Shown: piece after piece, positions 11,590 through 24,039 of the stretch
Position numbering within the stretch: the first letter of the stretch is position 1
How the letters are laid out: each line of letters opens with the position of its first letter
DNA from: Lampris incognitus
Taxonomy: Eukaryota > Chordata > Actinopteri > Lampriformes > Lampridae
Length of the DNA: 64,000 bases
Direction: 5' to 3'
NCBI RefSeq assembly: GCF_029633865.1
Contig: NW_026611504.1
Location: 951,846 to 1,015,845, forward strand
Made by a program: the position numbers and the translations under genes
The notes under the pieces: model-generated
The model's input: only the letters and a program-made list of their open reading frames with translations
Told to the model about the DNA's origin: nothing
Databases searched by the model: none

Positions 11590-14500
11590 ATGGCGACTGC
11601 AGCTGTGCCCTTACCTGCTTTATTTCTGCCGTGTGCCGGACAACCTACGATTCCGTTCGACATGTGGGCTAGGATGTTCGAGAACTATCTGCTAGCCATT
11701 GATGCGGGTGGTGATGACTGGCCAGACAAGAGGTTACGTGCACTTCTTTTACATTGTCTGGGACTTACAAAGAAGCAATGATGGCACTGCGTGCACACTT
11801 CAACCCAGCCATAAATGTTGTGGTGGAACGTCATAAGTTCAGACAGAGAATACAGAGACCGCAGGAGTCCATTACAGAGTACGTTGCCGCACTGCGCGAG
11901 CTTGCCACAACATGTGGGTTTGACAACAATAGAGACGAAATGATACGTGACCAGATCATCGAGCATATCCATTGTGCAAAGATACGCGAGAGACTGCTAG
12001 GACAAGCAGATGCAAATTTGACACTTGAAAAAACACTCCAGATTGCATGCCAGGCGGAAGCTGCCATCGGGTATGCGCGCACGCTAGGTTCAGAGTCCCA
12101 GGTTCCCGTGCAAGCTGTAACGGCGAAGCCTAAACGTCCATTCAAAAATAAAGGGAAATACAACCGCTCTGCAGAGCCTGCAAACGCCACTCCAAGACAG
12201 GACAGATGCTGTTTTAGGTGTGGGTCGTCTACTCATCTTGCAAATGCTCCAGACTGCCCTGCCCTGAAAATGACTTGCAATAAAGTAGGTCATTTTGCCA
12301 AAGTTTGTAAATCTTCTGAAAGGTCAGGTGAAAAGTCTACCAAAAAAGTACGTGAAGTTGTTGTGCAAGTGCTGGGAATTAATGCAACCCAACCAGCTCA
12401 GAAAATATCATGTGAAGTGACTATTAATGCCAAGTCAACTTCTTGCCCAGTGGAGCTAGTGGTGGATACGGGCGCCGCTGTGTCCATCATTCCTGAACCC
12501 GTCTACAGAGAGCATTTCAGCGATGTGCCTCTGACAGAACCAGAGGTTAAGTTAGTGTCATATACAAAGTCAAACATCCCAGTAATAGGCTGTCTATCAG
12601 CTACAGTGCAGCACGAAGATACTACAGTTCCGGCTACACTATACATTGTGAAAAAGACAGGTACCGCTGTCTTGGGGATGGACTTATTCAGGGCACTGAG
12701 ACTTTCTATAGTAAATAATACTGTGCTCTCAACTGCGGCTCCAGTGACAGAGGTTAAAACTGGACCAGTGAAACTGGGCTTAGCCAAGGGTTTTGTCCAC
12801 CGTGTTAGAGTGAAGGAAGGCAATGAAGCAGTACAGCCTGTCCAACAGAAGCTGAGGAGACTTCCCCTCTCCGTGAAACAAGCTGTCTCCCCAGAACTTG
12901 AGAGACTGTTAGAAATGGACGTGATAGAGAGGATTGATGCATCCCCATGAGTTTCACCCATCGTGGTCACGCGACGGAAGAACGGTGCGGTGAGACTGTG
13001 CGTGGACTTACGTGAGCCTAACAAGGCTATAGTGATGGACAGTTACCACTTCCACACATGGATGACTTGTTCTCCGAGATGAGTGGTGTTACTGTATCTT
13101 CTCCCATAGATCTCGCAAATGCATATCATCAAGTCCTTTTAGCGCCAGAAAGCCGGGACTTAACCGCATTCATAGCGCACGACGGACTTTTCAGGTTCAA
13201 ACGGGTCCCATACGGGCTGTGCTCCGCCCCAAGTGCGTTCTCCAAGATGATGTCGCTCGTACTTAAAGGCCTCAAGGGGGTCCAGTACTACTTGGACGAT
13301 GTCATAGTGTATGACAAGGTCAAGGAGGACCACGACTGCAACCTGCAGGAGGTGCTCGCCGCTATCAAGGGCGCCGGCCTCCAACTAAATGAGGTAAAAT
13401 GCCAGTTTAACCGGTCCAGCCTGCGGTTCCTTGGGCACACGATCTCTGCCCAGGGCCTGCAGCCACTCACCGAGCATGTCAGAGCCATTACAGAGGCTCC
13501 AGTGCCAAGTGATGCTACAACACTTCGCTCATTTCTAGGGCTCACGGCATGGTACCAGAAGTTCGTAAACAACTACGCGTCGCTCGTGGAGCCTATGCGA
13601 GCATGTCTGCGTGAGGACACATTTCAGTGGACTTCAGCAGCTCAGGAGAGCTTCGAGGCGGTGAAGGACCGTATTTTAAACAGCCCAGCGCTGTCCGTCT
13701 TCGACCCCAGCCTCCCCACCTACGTGTCTACGGACGCATCCGATTATGGCTTGGGGGCCGTACTGACACAACTAAACCCGGATGGGAAAGAACGTACAGT
13801 TGCATGTGCCTCACGCACACTTAACCCCACTGAACGCAAGTACTCCATTGTTGAAAAGGAGGCGTTGGCCTGCGTGTGGGCCGCTGAAAAATGGAGGAAC
13901 TTCTTATGGGGTACTAGGTTTACACTACGCACGGACCACCAGGCTTTGACCACACTACTTGCAACAAAAGGCCTGGGCCGCGCAGGGATGCATATTGCGC
14001 GTTGGTCTGCGAGACTACTGTGCTTTACATACGATGTGGAGTACCGTCCTGGCTCACAAAACCAGGCGGCCGACTGCTTTTCCCGGTTGCCCCTCCCTGC
14101 AGACGAGGATACAGAGCCAGTGACCGAGCCGGAGCTTGTTGCTCTGTTGGACACAGAACTGAAAGCTCTTTCAGTAAAAGACTTTACAGAGGCATGTGAG
14201 GCGTGCCCTGAGCTCACAGCTCTTAGAGCACAGATAAACAGGGGCTGGCCTTAGACAGCTAAGTCCCTACCAGACGAGCTCAAACCATACTTCGCCACGA
14301 GAAATGAACTGTCAATACAGGATGTGATTATTTACAGGGGGCCTCACCGACGACTTGTGCCAGTTGCCCTACGGAAGCAGCTGGTGGACTTGGCACACGA
14401 GACACACCAAGGGGTGGTCCGCACCAAACAGAGGCTATGGGACTTATACTGGTGGCCCGGTATGGACACGTGTGTACAGGAGACTATCCGCTCATGTGGA

Positions 14501-15489
14501 TCGTGCCAGATGAATGATAAAAGTGCCAAGACGCATTCTGCTCCTCTCCAGCCCATCCCACTCCCGGATGCCCCATGGCAGAAAGTGGGGATAGACATAG
14601 TGGGACCGTTCGAGTCAGCTACTTGGGACTGTCGCTTTGCTGTGACGCTGACTGACTACTACACAAAGTGCCCAGAGGTCACTTTCACTTCAACAATCAC
14701 TACCTTCCTGTCTGCTGTGTTCTCCCGGTTTGGAAATCCTATCGAACTGGTGAGTGACAATGGAACACAATTCACCTCTACCGAGTTTGCAGACTACCTT
14801 GCAGCGAGAGACATTAAACACAGTAGAGTGTCTCTTTACTATCCACAAGCAAATGGAGCCATGGAGTGCTGGAACCGCGTTCTCAAAGAAACACTACTCT
14901 CTGCCGAGCAGGAGAGAAGGCCATGGAACCATATGTACAGGATTTCTTGTCCACCTACCGTGCTACCCCACATGGCACCACCGGGGTGTCACCGTATGAA
15001 CTCATGTACAACCGACTGATGCGCACCAAAGTGAACATTGGCCCTGCACGAAAACCTGACCCACTGTTGGAGGAACAACTACGCAGTCGGGTTGCTGCCA
15101 AACAGGAGGCATCGAAAACCTACACTGACAAGAAAAGGGGAGCACGTGTGCCTAAGATCAAAGAGGGAAGCTTAGTCAGAGTGAGGAAACCTTTCCATGT
15201 GAAAAAGGGACTGTCTAAGTTTCAGAGACCTACCCGAGTGATACGCAAAGCTGGTTCGAGTGATTATGTGCTAGAGGATGGGCGTAGATGGAATGCTGCC
15301 CACCTCTCTCTGGTCCCTGAAAGCGGAACAAACAGGGAATCCGATCCAGAGCCAGTTGCCAACCCTGCTCCAGTGTCGGAGTCGGCCCGACAACCTGAGC
15401 CGCCCCAACAACCAGTTGGCACTGGGGTCATGGACAGACCTGTGAGAGTAAGAAAGGAGCCTGCTTGGCTGAAGGACTATGAACACTAG
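11590..15489 (+). pseudogene. GypB gag-pol polyprotein (broken)
   Basis: Gag starts at 11590. About 20 codons are missing near 11761, which shifts the frame compared with GypC. Two zinc knuckles follow (first CFRCGSSTH; the second lacks its leading Cys pair), then protease with VDTGAAVSIIP. An in-frame TGA lies near 12948 and a one-base loss near 13040 early in RT. RT carries YLDD at 13289-13300. RNase H shows STDASDYGLG and TDHQAL. An in-frame TAG sits at 14252-14254 between RNase H and integrase. Integrase has the HHCC zinc region, GIDIVGPF, VSDNGTQF and the final acidic region, then a one-base shift near 14920 before the C-terminal domain. All enzyme motifs are recognisable, but five breaks make it non-functional. 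Confidence 0.9.
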
Positions 15490-15920
15490 TTAATCCAATG
15501 GACGGTGAGAAATGAGGAGAGAATAAGTGGATGTGAAAATGGGAAAAAAAATACTGTTGATACTAAAATGTAAAAAAAAAAACAAGGCTGTGACTAAGAA
15601 AAAAAAGAAATGTTTGTTTTGCACTGATTTTGATTGATACCAGGTTACTGGGATTTTAGTGCCTTGTGATTGAAAGTGCCTATGTTACACGATTAACATT
15701 TTTGGGATTGCAGGTTCAAGATTTCCTGCTATATTTTATTTACAGTAATATTACAGTGGAACTGTGGTTCATGGTTATTGTGGTTGATGGTTATTATAAC
15801 ATTTCTATTGTGGGAAGTTGTGTTGATGCTGATAGCACTTGAGCTATTGTACTACTGATGTCTGTGACATGGGACATAGTATTTTCATGTACGGGTAAGC
15901 TTCTTAAGAGAGGGGGAATA

Positions 15921-16133
15921 TGTTGTGAAGTCGGTTCATTCATTGTTCATGCATTGCAATACAACCACGCCACCAGAGGGCGCAGTAGTCTAATGATTGT
16001 TGCTGAGTAGTACGGTGCTGAGGGTGATGAAGAAGTGAGATAAAAAGAAAGGAGTTGAAAACGTACGGTGCTTGTCTCTTGCCTCGTTATTATTTTACAG
16101 CTATACTAATGTGATAAAGTCTAGTATAGGACA
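15921..16133 (+). repeat. GypB 3' LTR
   Basis: 213 bp, four differences from the 5' LTR, preceded by a polypurine tract and followed by the ATTAC duplication. Confidence 0.95.
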
Positions 16134-16224
16134 ATTACCTTGGTTACGATGTTTTGTTCTCTAAAAACCCTAACCCAACCTGCTCATTGCATTATTCTGT
16201 TGAATTAGGGAATTCGTGTGTCGG

Positions 16225-16310
16225 CACGTAATTTTAACACATTACGTGCCACCACCATGTAATGCGAGTGTTAAGAGGTCGTGGGCATTTCACATATTTC
16301 TGTGAGATCA
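16225..16310 (-). repeat. Right inverted-repeat arm of the fold-back element
   Basis: This is the reverse complement of 10927-11010. The next stretch, 16311-16545, shows nothing I can identify. Confidence 0.8.
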
Positions 16311-16545
16311 TATTGTTGGGGTTATCCGAGTCGATATATGTGCGAAGTGGTAGCTCTAGGGAGTATGACTCAATATCTTCCATGCTGGAAAGTTTTCTGC
16401 TGCGTTGTAAAATATCAACTTTCTTAACTGAGCAGCCCAGTAACACCACAGCCTGTTGGGACGTTGCAACCCTCCTCTATCATAAGTTAAAAATAAGAGG
16501 CCTGGGGCGTCTATTATTCCTTAAAAAAATGCTAAATAATTCCAT

Positions 16546-16806
16546 TTAAATTTCTTCATTTAAACTTCTAGAATTGATGTTTGGTGGAAGTGGCAAAGGG
16601 ATATTTTGTAACCAGTATAGCAGTTTGGGAAGTAAATTCATTTTGAGTATATTAGCTCTACCGATCCGGGAATTTTGGAGTTTTGACCATCTATTAACCG
16701 AATTAGAAATAGATGCTATAATAAGATTGTAGTTGGAATCTATGAAGTTTCAATTTGGGAAAAATCTGTATACCTAAATAAGTAAAAGAGTTTCCTGTTC
16801 TAAAAT
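16546..16806 (-). mobile_element. L1-type LINE ORF2 fragment
   Basis: Minus-strand translation gives SFTYLGIQIFPKLK followed, after a frame break, by GRANILKMNLLPKLLYWLQN and then PLPLPPN. These are hallmark motifs of the C-terminal RT/thumb part of fish L1 ORF2. The fragment is about 260 bp, has stops, and abuts the ERV1 3' LTR fragment. Confidence 0.75.
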
Positions 16807-16811
16807 GAACA

Positions 16812-16955
16812 ATGTGTACAAAATATGTTTGTGCTGAGGATGCATGGAGTACAGAAGGCCAGATAGAGACATGGTGCCTGTGTGCATTAGGGTAAAGGAC
16901 ACATTCGTATAAGGATACATTAGATTAAAGAATAACTGGTAAGTTTCTGTCATAT
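16812..16955 (-). repeat. ERV1 3' LTR fragment (U3 start) with polypurine tract
   Basis: This piece is about 85-90% identical to 31074-31207, the first part of the complete LTR. On the minus strand it is preceded by aaaaagggaggaaa (16970-16957), a typical polypurine tract. The rest of the LTR is cut off by the L1 fragment. Between 16971 and about 17750 the sequence is AT-rich and I see no gene. Confidence 0.75.
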
Positions 16956-17739
16956 TTCCTCCCTTTTTGTCATTTATGACAAACCAAGAAAGTATATACA
17001 TTACACATGAATACAATTTCAAAAGTGTTAATTCAAAAAAATTCAAAAACATACACAATCAACATAATGGTCAACAATGTTAAAGTAGAAAATGTGTTAA
17101 GCATATCAAAACAACATGACAACATCATAACCAGTTATGATGTTGTTATCAATCACTTATCAGTTATGCTGAAGATGGAGGCGAAAACCTATCCGTTATA
17201 GGAAAAAAATCCTCCTTTTGATTATTTTCAGTCAACAATAAATCGCCTAGATAAAGCGCCAAAGATAAAATAACAATGGTTCTACATTCTGGGGAACATC
17301 TTACCTCACACAGGACGACTATGAGGCCTGTCTGTCAGTTACAAGTCAAATGAATTGCTTCAGATGCACATCAACACACTCCATATAAACTCAGCAATCA
17401 GACAGAAGTCACAATCATCCCATGTCCTCTCCAACCAAACAGCGCACCTCACTCTAGAAATGAGTAAAAGACTTGAGACATGGCCTACACTAATCTGAGT
17501 GGGTACATCACAAGAAAAACAAAAAAATACAGTGTTGACATTGGGAAAAACTTATGTGAATGCTCATAATCCATCTAAAACACACAAAGTCCCCAGTACC
17601 ATCAAACAATGAATAAACGATGAAACAATAAACGACAGATATCGTCATAACACAGATTGGTTTCAAATTAACTAAAAAACAAAACAAAACAAAACAAATA
17701 ACAAATATCTTGGGAAACTACTCTATGAAATGAAGTGAC

Positions 17740-18020
17740 TGTAGAGACTTGCTAAAAACTGCCATCGCCATCAGAATTATATGGTGGAACCCAGGGATCA
17801 GGAAAATGTTGAATGTGAGCAGCATTAAGTACAGTCCCAAAACAGTATTTATGGATCATACCAATCACGCAAGTAGTGACGCAAACAGTGACCAAAACAG
17901 AAGATTTTGCGGGGAATCAAAAACCCTTAATATGGGACCAACAATCATAATAGTTATTGTAAACTAACAAATCGTTCCCCTGAGCCCAAACCCAATTGTC
18001 CTGAAAGGATGCCATGGGCG
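17740..18020 (-). pseudogene. Possible ERV1 env remnant
   Basis: After the integrase end, one minus-strand frame runs for about 90 codons with a single stop. It contains WVWAQGN, a YYDCW motif and several Cys and aromatic residues, as at the start of a retroviral surface glycoprotein. The position directly 3' of integrase fits env. No fusion peptide or transmembrane subunit is seen, so the call is tentative. Confidence 0.3.
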
Positions 18021-18139
18021 TGGCCTGTCAGCTAGGGTCATCTCTGTTGGTTCCCTGAGGCTGACACAGAGATTCACTCTGCACGTCACTTCTTGGTAGC
18101 TTGGCATGCTACAGGTGAAAGAGGGCACTATTTCACCCC

Positions 18140-20131
18140 TCACTGTTGTGACCCTGGTGTAGTTGGACGGTCCTTGTCACTCGGGTCTGGAGCCCGTTTG
18201 CAGTGGTTGGCGTGTATCCACGTAGCCCTTTCAGCGACTTTAACCGCTGTCTGTGTGTTTAGCAGAATCTGGAACGGTCCTGTCCACCGCCTGGCTCGCC
18301 AGTTCTTCCTCCATAGGTCTTTCACCACAATCCAGTCGCCTTCTGGTCATGTAATGGTCCCGTGGCTGGTGATGGGAGTGCTGCTTTCACCTGCTTGTGG
18401 ATATCAGACAGAGCCATAGACAAGAGTTGCACAGTAATGAAGCATTCCGTCTTCACAATAGTCGGTGTAGTGTAGCTGTCTTTTTGTAGGCTCTATTGTT
18501 ATGGTTACACCGCCCCGAGCTGCCTCCCCGGCACGTTCAAGCCACTCCCCCAGCTCGGACGTGCCGGAAACATCCGAGCGCTTGGCTCGCGCTCTGAGGA
18601 GACGAGCGCTGCGCTGCACCAGGTGTTTGCCATCATCCATCAGGCACACCTGCGGACATCAGGCAAGCCTCTACAAGAAGCCTGCCAGAACGTCTGTCCG
18701 TGCTTCGAAGTACTGAACCCTGCGGTAAAGCTATGACAAGCCATCCAGCGTTCCTTGCCCTCTTGCTATTCCGTTTATTCCCAGTGTCTATATTCGTGTC
18801 TCTCTTTTTTCCCTCCCGGGACTCTCCCTCCGCGACTTCCACAGCTCCCCGCGTCTCCCTCGCTCCTCGCCCCCAGCGACCTTCACGTTTTCCCCCCCGG
18901 ACCTCTCCAGCAATCTCTCCCCGTGTCTCTCTACCTGGACCCCTCCTATTCGGACTTGACTTCCTGGATCTCGGACCCGGACTTCCTCGGACAACCCCTT
19001 GCTCTACGGATTCGGACTTTGGTAGCTAGGCGCACATCGTCTCAACAACGCCCACCTGAGACTCACCTGTCATTATCCCCTGTGGCAGTGTTGTTTGTTT
19101 TTCTTCCCTGTATTAAATCGCCCTTCGGGTTGGTTATCCCGGTGCTCTGTTGTCTGTCTGTCCTTTTGGGTTTCGCTACACTGGCCTCTGGTCTTCATTC
19201 GTGATTCATAACATCTATGCCTGTATTCAATGGTCTTCCAAACAAAATTTCAAATGGACTAAGTCCATTTCTTGACCGTACCCTTGCCCTCATTTGCATC
19301 AGGGCAACAGTAAGTGCCTTTGTCCAGGGTAGGCCTGTTTCTTCACAGCACTTTACCAATTTGTTTTTGAGAGTGCCATTTTCTCTTTCCACCGCACCTC
19401 CGCTAGCCGGATGGCAGTCGCAGTGTTGTCTCATGTCGATGCCAAAATATTCACCTACTTGTTTAAAGGCAGTGCTTACAAAGAGTGCCCCATTGCCACT
19501 GCTAACTTTAGCTGGAATTCCCCATCGTGGAATTATTTCTCTGACTAGAGCCTTTGCCACTGCACTAACATCTTGTTTGGTAGTAGGGAACACTCTGACC
19601 CATTTCGAGAACATGTCTACAATAACGAGGCAATATTTATTTCCCTCGTTAATTCAATCAAATCCATTTGGTCAAATGGTTTCTCTGGTGGGGGGTGTCC
19701 TGCAATGTTATTCGTCGAACAAATTATGCATGATTGACAACATCTTTGAGAATAATTTGTGAAGCCTTTAGTAAACCAGTGTTGTGAAATAGCCTCCATC
19801 ATCCCCCCTTCTGATACATGGTCTGCACTGTGTCAAATTGGCATAGTGGGGAAACAGGTATTTAGGCAAGCATGGTCTACCGTTGGAACTGTACCATACC
19901 CCATCTTTGACAGCACAGCCGTGCTTCCGCCACTAAGCTTTCTCCATCTGGTCCGCTCGTTGTTGTAAGTCCTGTAAATCAACTGTGGGAGTGTCAGGTG
20001 TGCTAGAGTCATCACATAGAAAAACAAAAGTGGTGGTTAGATCTTGCTGAGCTGCTGTTTTGGCAGCTGGTTGCGCTCTGGCGTTGCCCTGTGAAACAGG
20101 ATCGTTATTACGAGTGTGAGCCTCACATTTG
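18140..20131 (-). pseudogene. ERV1 pol 3' part: RNase H end and integrase, split by a solo LTR
   Basis: At 20131-19830 the minus strand encodes the C-terminal RNase H to integrase linker (HTRNNDPVSQGNARA). At 19802-19617 lies the integrase HHCC zinc domain (CCQSCIIC). At 19614-19219 is the catalytic core; its second catalytic Asp is Gly (SSGNG instead of SDNG), while the Glu-containing VERENG remains. The frame resumes at 18491 after the solo LTR and ends with the GPF-type C-terminal domain (RRWTGPFQILL, 18328-18140), characteristic of gamma-like retroviral integrases. Stops are present. The 5' end is cut by GypC at 20132. Confidence 0.85.
18497..19213 (+). mobile_element. Solo LTR, family X, copy 1
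   Basis: This 717-bp insertion starts TGTTATGG and ends CATAACA. It is flanked by the perfect 5-bp duplication TCTAT (18492-18496, 19214-19218) inside the ERV1 integrase. It has no coding content, and a tattaaa poly(A)-like signal lies near its end. TG...CA ends plus a 5-bp duplication identify a lone LTR left by recombination. It is homologous in inverse orientation to 24040-24799. Confidence 0.9.
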
Positions 20132-20369
20132 TGTTGTGTTCAGTAATCTAGTTACCCTATATTACATTGAGTTCTATACTGCCAACCGCTAGAGGGCGCT
20201 GTATTCTTAGGTCACTAGTAACAGTAGGTTAGGTTGAATCTTTGAATGTTGTGAGTTGCTGCTGAGAACCTGTCGGAGCATGTTGGAAGCTAACGGTCTG
20301 CCTTGCAATTCTTTTAGTAAAGTTTATTAAGCAATACGCCGTGTGGTGATTCTACCAAAGAATATAACA
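20132..20369 (+). repeat. GypC 5' LTR
   Basis: 238 bp, TG...CA ended, inserted in the ERV1 RNase H/integrase linker. Confidence 0.9.
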
Positions 20370-20411
20370 AATTGGCGACGAGACGGACCTCCATACTTTA
20401 AAACGGAAAAG

Positions 20412-23400
20412 ATGGCCAGTGCACCATTTCCAGATCTTTTTTTGTCGTGCCCGGGAGAACCGGCGATACTTTTCAACACGTGGGTGAAGATGTTCGAGAA
20501 TTACCTTCTCGTGATCAATGCAACTGACAACGCGTGGCCTGAGGCAAGGAAAAGAGCACTACTTCTGCATTGTTTGGGCTCGGAAGGGCAGCGGATCTTC
20601 CATACATTGCCGGACACAGGTCAGGATTTAGCATCCGCCATTACGGCATTACAGGGCCATTTTACGCCGACGGTGAACATAGTTGTGGAGCGGCATGCTT
20701 TCAGAAAAAGAGTGCAGGGAGCACAAGAATCCATAGTGCAATACATTGCTGCATTAAGAGAACTGGCTGCAACGTGTGAATTTCCAAACACTGATGACAT
20801 GATTCGAGATCAGCTCGTGGAGCATGTAGCTAACCCTCGCATTAGAGAGAGGTTATTGACAAGCCTGACATTAGCCGATGCTATTACCATAGCTAATCAA
20901 CGTGAAGCAGCTACCCTATAAGCTAAGTCTATTGCAGGTTAGCAGCAAATACCAGTACAAGTTGTGCAGACCCAGAAAACTGCACGCGGCCAGGGAAAGC
21001 CACACAAGGGTGCATATGCAAAGTCTGCTCAGAAATCTGCTACAGCCTCCTCCGCACGTACCTGCTACCGGTGTGGTTCAGAGAAACACCTTGCTAACTC
21101 ACAGGAATGTCCAGCTGCAAAAGCAACATGCAGAGGTTGCAATAAAAAAGGACACTTTGCCCATGTGTGAAAGCAGTCTCAGCAGACTCATTCAGTGAAG
21201 GAGGTTGTCATGCCTGAATATACACTCCTGCTTGTGGAAGGAACAGGCACCCCTGATAAGATAGTGTTCAGTGGACATTCAAACAGCGAAAGTGGTGAAG
21301 ACAGTGAAACTAACGGTGGATACGGGTGCTTCAGTGTCTGTTTTACCTCGATGCATCTACGAGGAGCACTTCAAAGAAGCTCCTCTACAACAATCCTGAG
21401 TCCGTCTAGTGACATACTCACGGACCCCTATCAACGTGCTGGGCTGCATGGAAGCGACCGTTCACATGAATGGCATAAAAGGGCCAGCCAGCCTCTATGT
21501 AGTGGACTCTGGGACTGCACTTATGGGGAGTGACCTCATATCCGCTCTCTGCCTGCGCATCGAAGGTAACGCGGTATATCCGCCATCCGCAGCACCTCCA
21601 TCTCTGCCCACCGTTGCAGTGTCAGTGGGATGTCTCACCACCCAGCCAGCCTCACCTGCAACCGTAGGCTGTGCAAGAGCTTTCATGCATAAAGTGACAG
21701 TGTCACCGGACACTGCCAGTGCGTCAGAAACTGAGATGCCTTCCTTTCTCCGTGCGAGCTGATGTGTCAGCGGAGCTGAATCGTCTCCTTTCAGCTGGTG
21801 TGATAGAGTGCATCGATGCTTCGCCGTGTATCTCACCTATCGTGGTCACACAGAAGAAAACAGGAGGGATTCGAATGTGTGTGGACCTTCGAGAATCCAA
21901 CAAAGGGATTGTAGTAGATAGCTACCCCCTTCCTCACATGGAGGAACTACTCTCTACACTGACAGGTGCTACTGTGTTTTCAGCTATTGATTTGGAGAGT
22001 GCATATCACCAAGTGCCGCTGCATCCCGAAAGTTGGGATTTAACAGCTTTCATCACACATGATGGGCTGTTTCGGTTCTGCAGAGTTCCCCACGGCCTGG
22101 CTTCAGCCCCTTCAAAAGTTGATGGAGACAGTGTTGAAGGGTGTGCCTAATGTTCAGAACTACCTGGATGACGTCATCTGCTACGGGCGCACAGCACAGG
22201 AACATGACACAGCTCTGGAAACTGTCTAACAACGGCTGGAAGCAGCAGGCCTGCGGCTGAACGAAAAGAAATGCCACTTCCGCCAAGCCAGTCTGAAGTT
22301 CCTGGGACACCTGGTGATAGCAAAAGGCAATCGAGACTCACACAGAGCACTTGCAGGCCATCACTCAGGCCCCGGCTCCCAAAGATGCGGGCAGCCTCCG
22401 CTCCTTCCTAGGTATGCTCTTGTGGTATGCAAAGTTTATACCCAACTACGCTACAGAGATAGAGCCTCTCCGTGCCTGTCTGCGACAAGAGGGCACATTC
22501 GAGTGGACTGAAGAGGCTCAGAAATGCTTCCTGACTACGAAACAGCTGCTGGTGGACAGCCCGGCGTTTGCTCTATTCAATCCGGACTTCCCAACCGTAA
22601 TTTCGACTGACACCTCCGACTACGGACTGGGAGCTGTGTTCACCCAGATGCATCCAGACCACACAGAACGCACAGTGGCGTTTGCTTCACGTTCACTGAC
22701 TTCAACAGAGAGGAAATAATCCACTGTAGAGAAAGAGGTTCTTGCGTGCGTCTGGGCAGTGGAGAAATGGAGGACATATCTGTGGGGCAGGAATTCCACA
22801 CTGCGCACTGATCATCAAGCCCTCACTTACACTCATCTCCACAAAAGGTGCAGATCGAGCAGGGATGCGTATTGCACGATGGTCTGCGCGTCTCCTCTGT
22901 TTCACCTATGATGTCGTGTATCGGGCTGGATCACTAAACCATACAGCCGACTGCCTCTCACGTTTACTTCTACCTGCTGCCTCCCCTCTGGTCGAGGACA
23001 CAGAACCTGAGTTAGTGGCCTTGCTGTCGAAGGCCTCTGTCTGTGTCTCCGGGGAAGTTTGAAGATGCTTCCTTCTCCTGCCCTGAACTTGCATCTCTGC
23101 GTGAGCAAATCAACCAGCAGTGGCCGCCCTCTGTTTAAATGGTGAATCCAGTGCTGCAACCATGCTACAAGATCAGGCAGGAACTGTGTGTGAAGGACAA
23201 CTTAGTGTTTCGAGGGTTACGCTTGGTTGTGCCTGTCTCCTTGCGCTGCAAACTCATTGCCCTGGCTCACGAAGGCCACCAGGGTATTGTGCGAATGAAG
23301 CAACGCTTGCGTGAGCTGTACTGGTTTCCTGGTATTGATGCACTGGTACGCTCAGAGATATCTACATGCTCACTGTGTCAAAGCTCAGACAAGTCAGCAA

Positions 23401-23815
23401 AAGTGTCTGAGGCACCACTGCAACCGGTACCTCTGCCTGAGGGCCCCTGGAGTAAGCTGGGCGTGGACATTGTTGGACCGTTTGAAACTGCAACATGGGA
23501 CTGTAAGTTCGCAATCACTTTGACCGACTACTACTCAACGTGGCCCGAAGTTGCTTTCGCTTCATCTGTCACCACGGAAACAGTGCACCCATCCTGATAA
23601 AAAGGAAAGTGGGTCCTAGCATTTACATCCTGGATGATGGTAAAGCATGACATGCTTCCCATTTGACCACGGTACCCCTGGGACTGCCTGACTACTCAAA
23701 GCAACCAAAGACTGGTGCTGAAACATCTGTGGAGCCTGGAATGTCCCAAGGAATGGGTAACCGTCCCGTCAGAGAGCACAAGCCCCCAGCCTGGCTTGAG
23801 GACTATGAGACTTCA
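20412..23815 (+). pseudogene. GypC gag-pol (broken, integrase core deleted)
   Basis: Gag from 20412 resembles GypB Gag but is complete up to a TAA at 20921. Two CCHC knuckles follow (CYRCGSEKH and CRGCNKKGH). Protease VDTGASVSVLP lies near 21315 in another frame. RT (21719-22300) has YLDD at 22161-22172 after a frameshift. RNase H with STDTSDYGLG spans 22351-23060. Integrase keeps the zinc domain and VDIVGPF (23139-23597). It then jumps directly to the C-terminal tail (PAWLEDYE, 23790), so the second catalytic Asp and the Glu are deleted. Multiple frameshifts and stops are present. It cannot transpose by itself. Confidence 0.9.
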
Positions 23816-24039
23816 TAGAAAAAAAAAAAACATGTTCTTACTGTGAATTCAAATGGAAAAAAAAACATGTTCTTACTGTGAATGAAAAATATTGTGATTA
23901 TCTGGTAAAATTTGTAATGAGATAATACTGAGATAATTTGGTTAAATGTGAGCACTATTAGATCATTGTGATTGCCATCTGGAAACCCCTGGTTATGTGA
24001 AAAAAAACTAATAAGCATTTTTGTTGTTGAAGCTTATAC

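Larger units (their letters stand above)
11362..16133 (+). mobile_element. GypB: full-length Ty3/gypsy retrotransposon
   Basis: Two 213-bp LTRs (11362-11574 and 15921-16133) begin TGTTGTG and end GGACA. They differ at only four positions I can find (about 2%). The 5-bp target duplication ATTAC lies at 11357-11361 and 16134-16138. The interior holds a degenerate gag-pol in the order Gag, protease, RT, RNase H, integrase, and a polypurine tract (aagagaggggga) just before the 3' LTR. The segment 15490-15904 between pol and the polypurine tract is AT-rich with no gene. The low LTR divergence dates it as fairly recent despite its broken frame. Confidence 0.95.
10927..16310. mobile_element. Fold-back (long inverted repeat) DNA element, split by later insertions
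   Basis: The sequence tgatctcaca...cctcttaacactcgcatta at 10927-11010 is repeated in inverse orientation at 16310-16225. Weaker inverted similarity continues inward (attccct...gcaatgagc on both arms). Removing GypB and the LINE tail leaves roughly 450 bp with almost no centre, typical of a non-autonomous fold-back or MITE-type element. No transposase is present and no clear target duplication was found. Confidence 0.75.

Noticed and set aside
12950..14254. GypB stops as programmed recoding sites
   Set aside because: At least five separate breaks of different kinds, including deletions, fit decay. Only the inter-domain TAG was kept as a comparison for GypF.
17007..17201. 64-codon frame between the ERV1 LTR fragment and the env-like stretch
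   Set aside because: AT-rich, on the wrong strand for the provirus, and without motifs.
18140..20131. Catalytically intact ERV1 integrase
   Set aside because: The second catalytic Asp is Gly, stops are present, and a solo LTR splits the domain.
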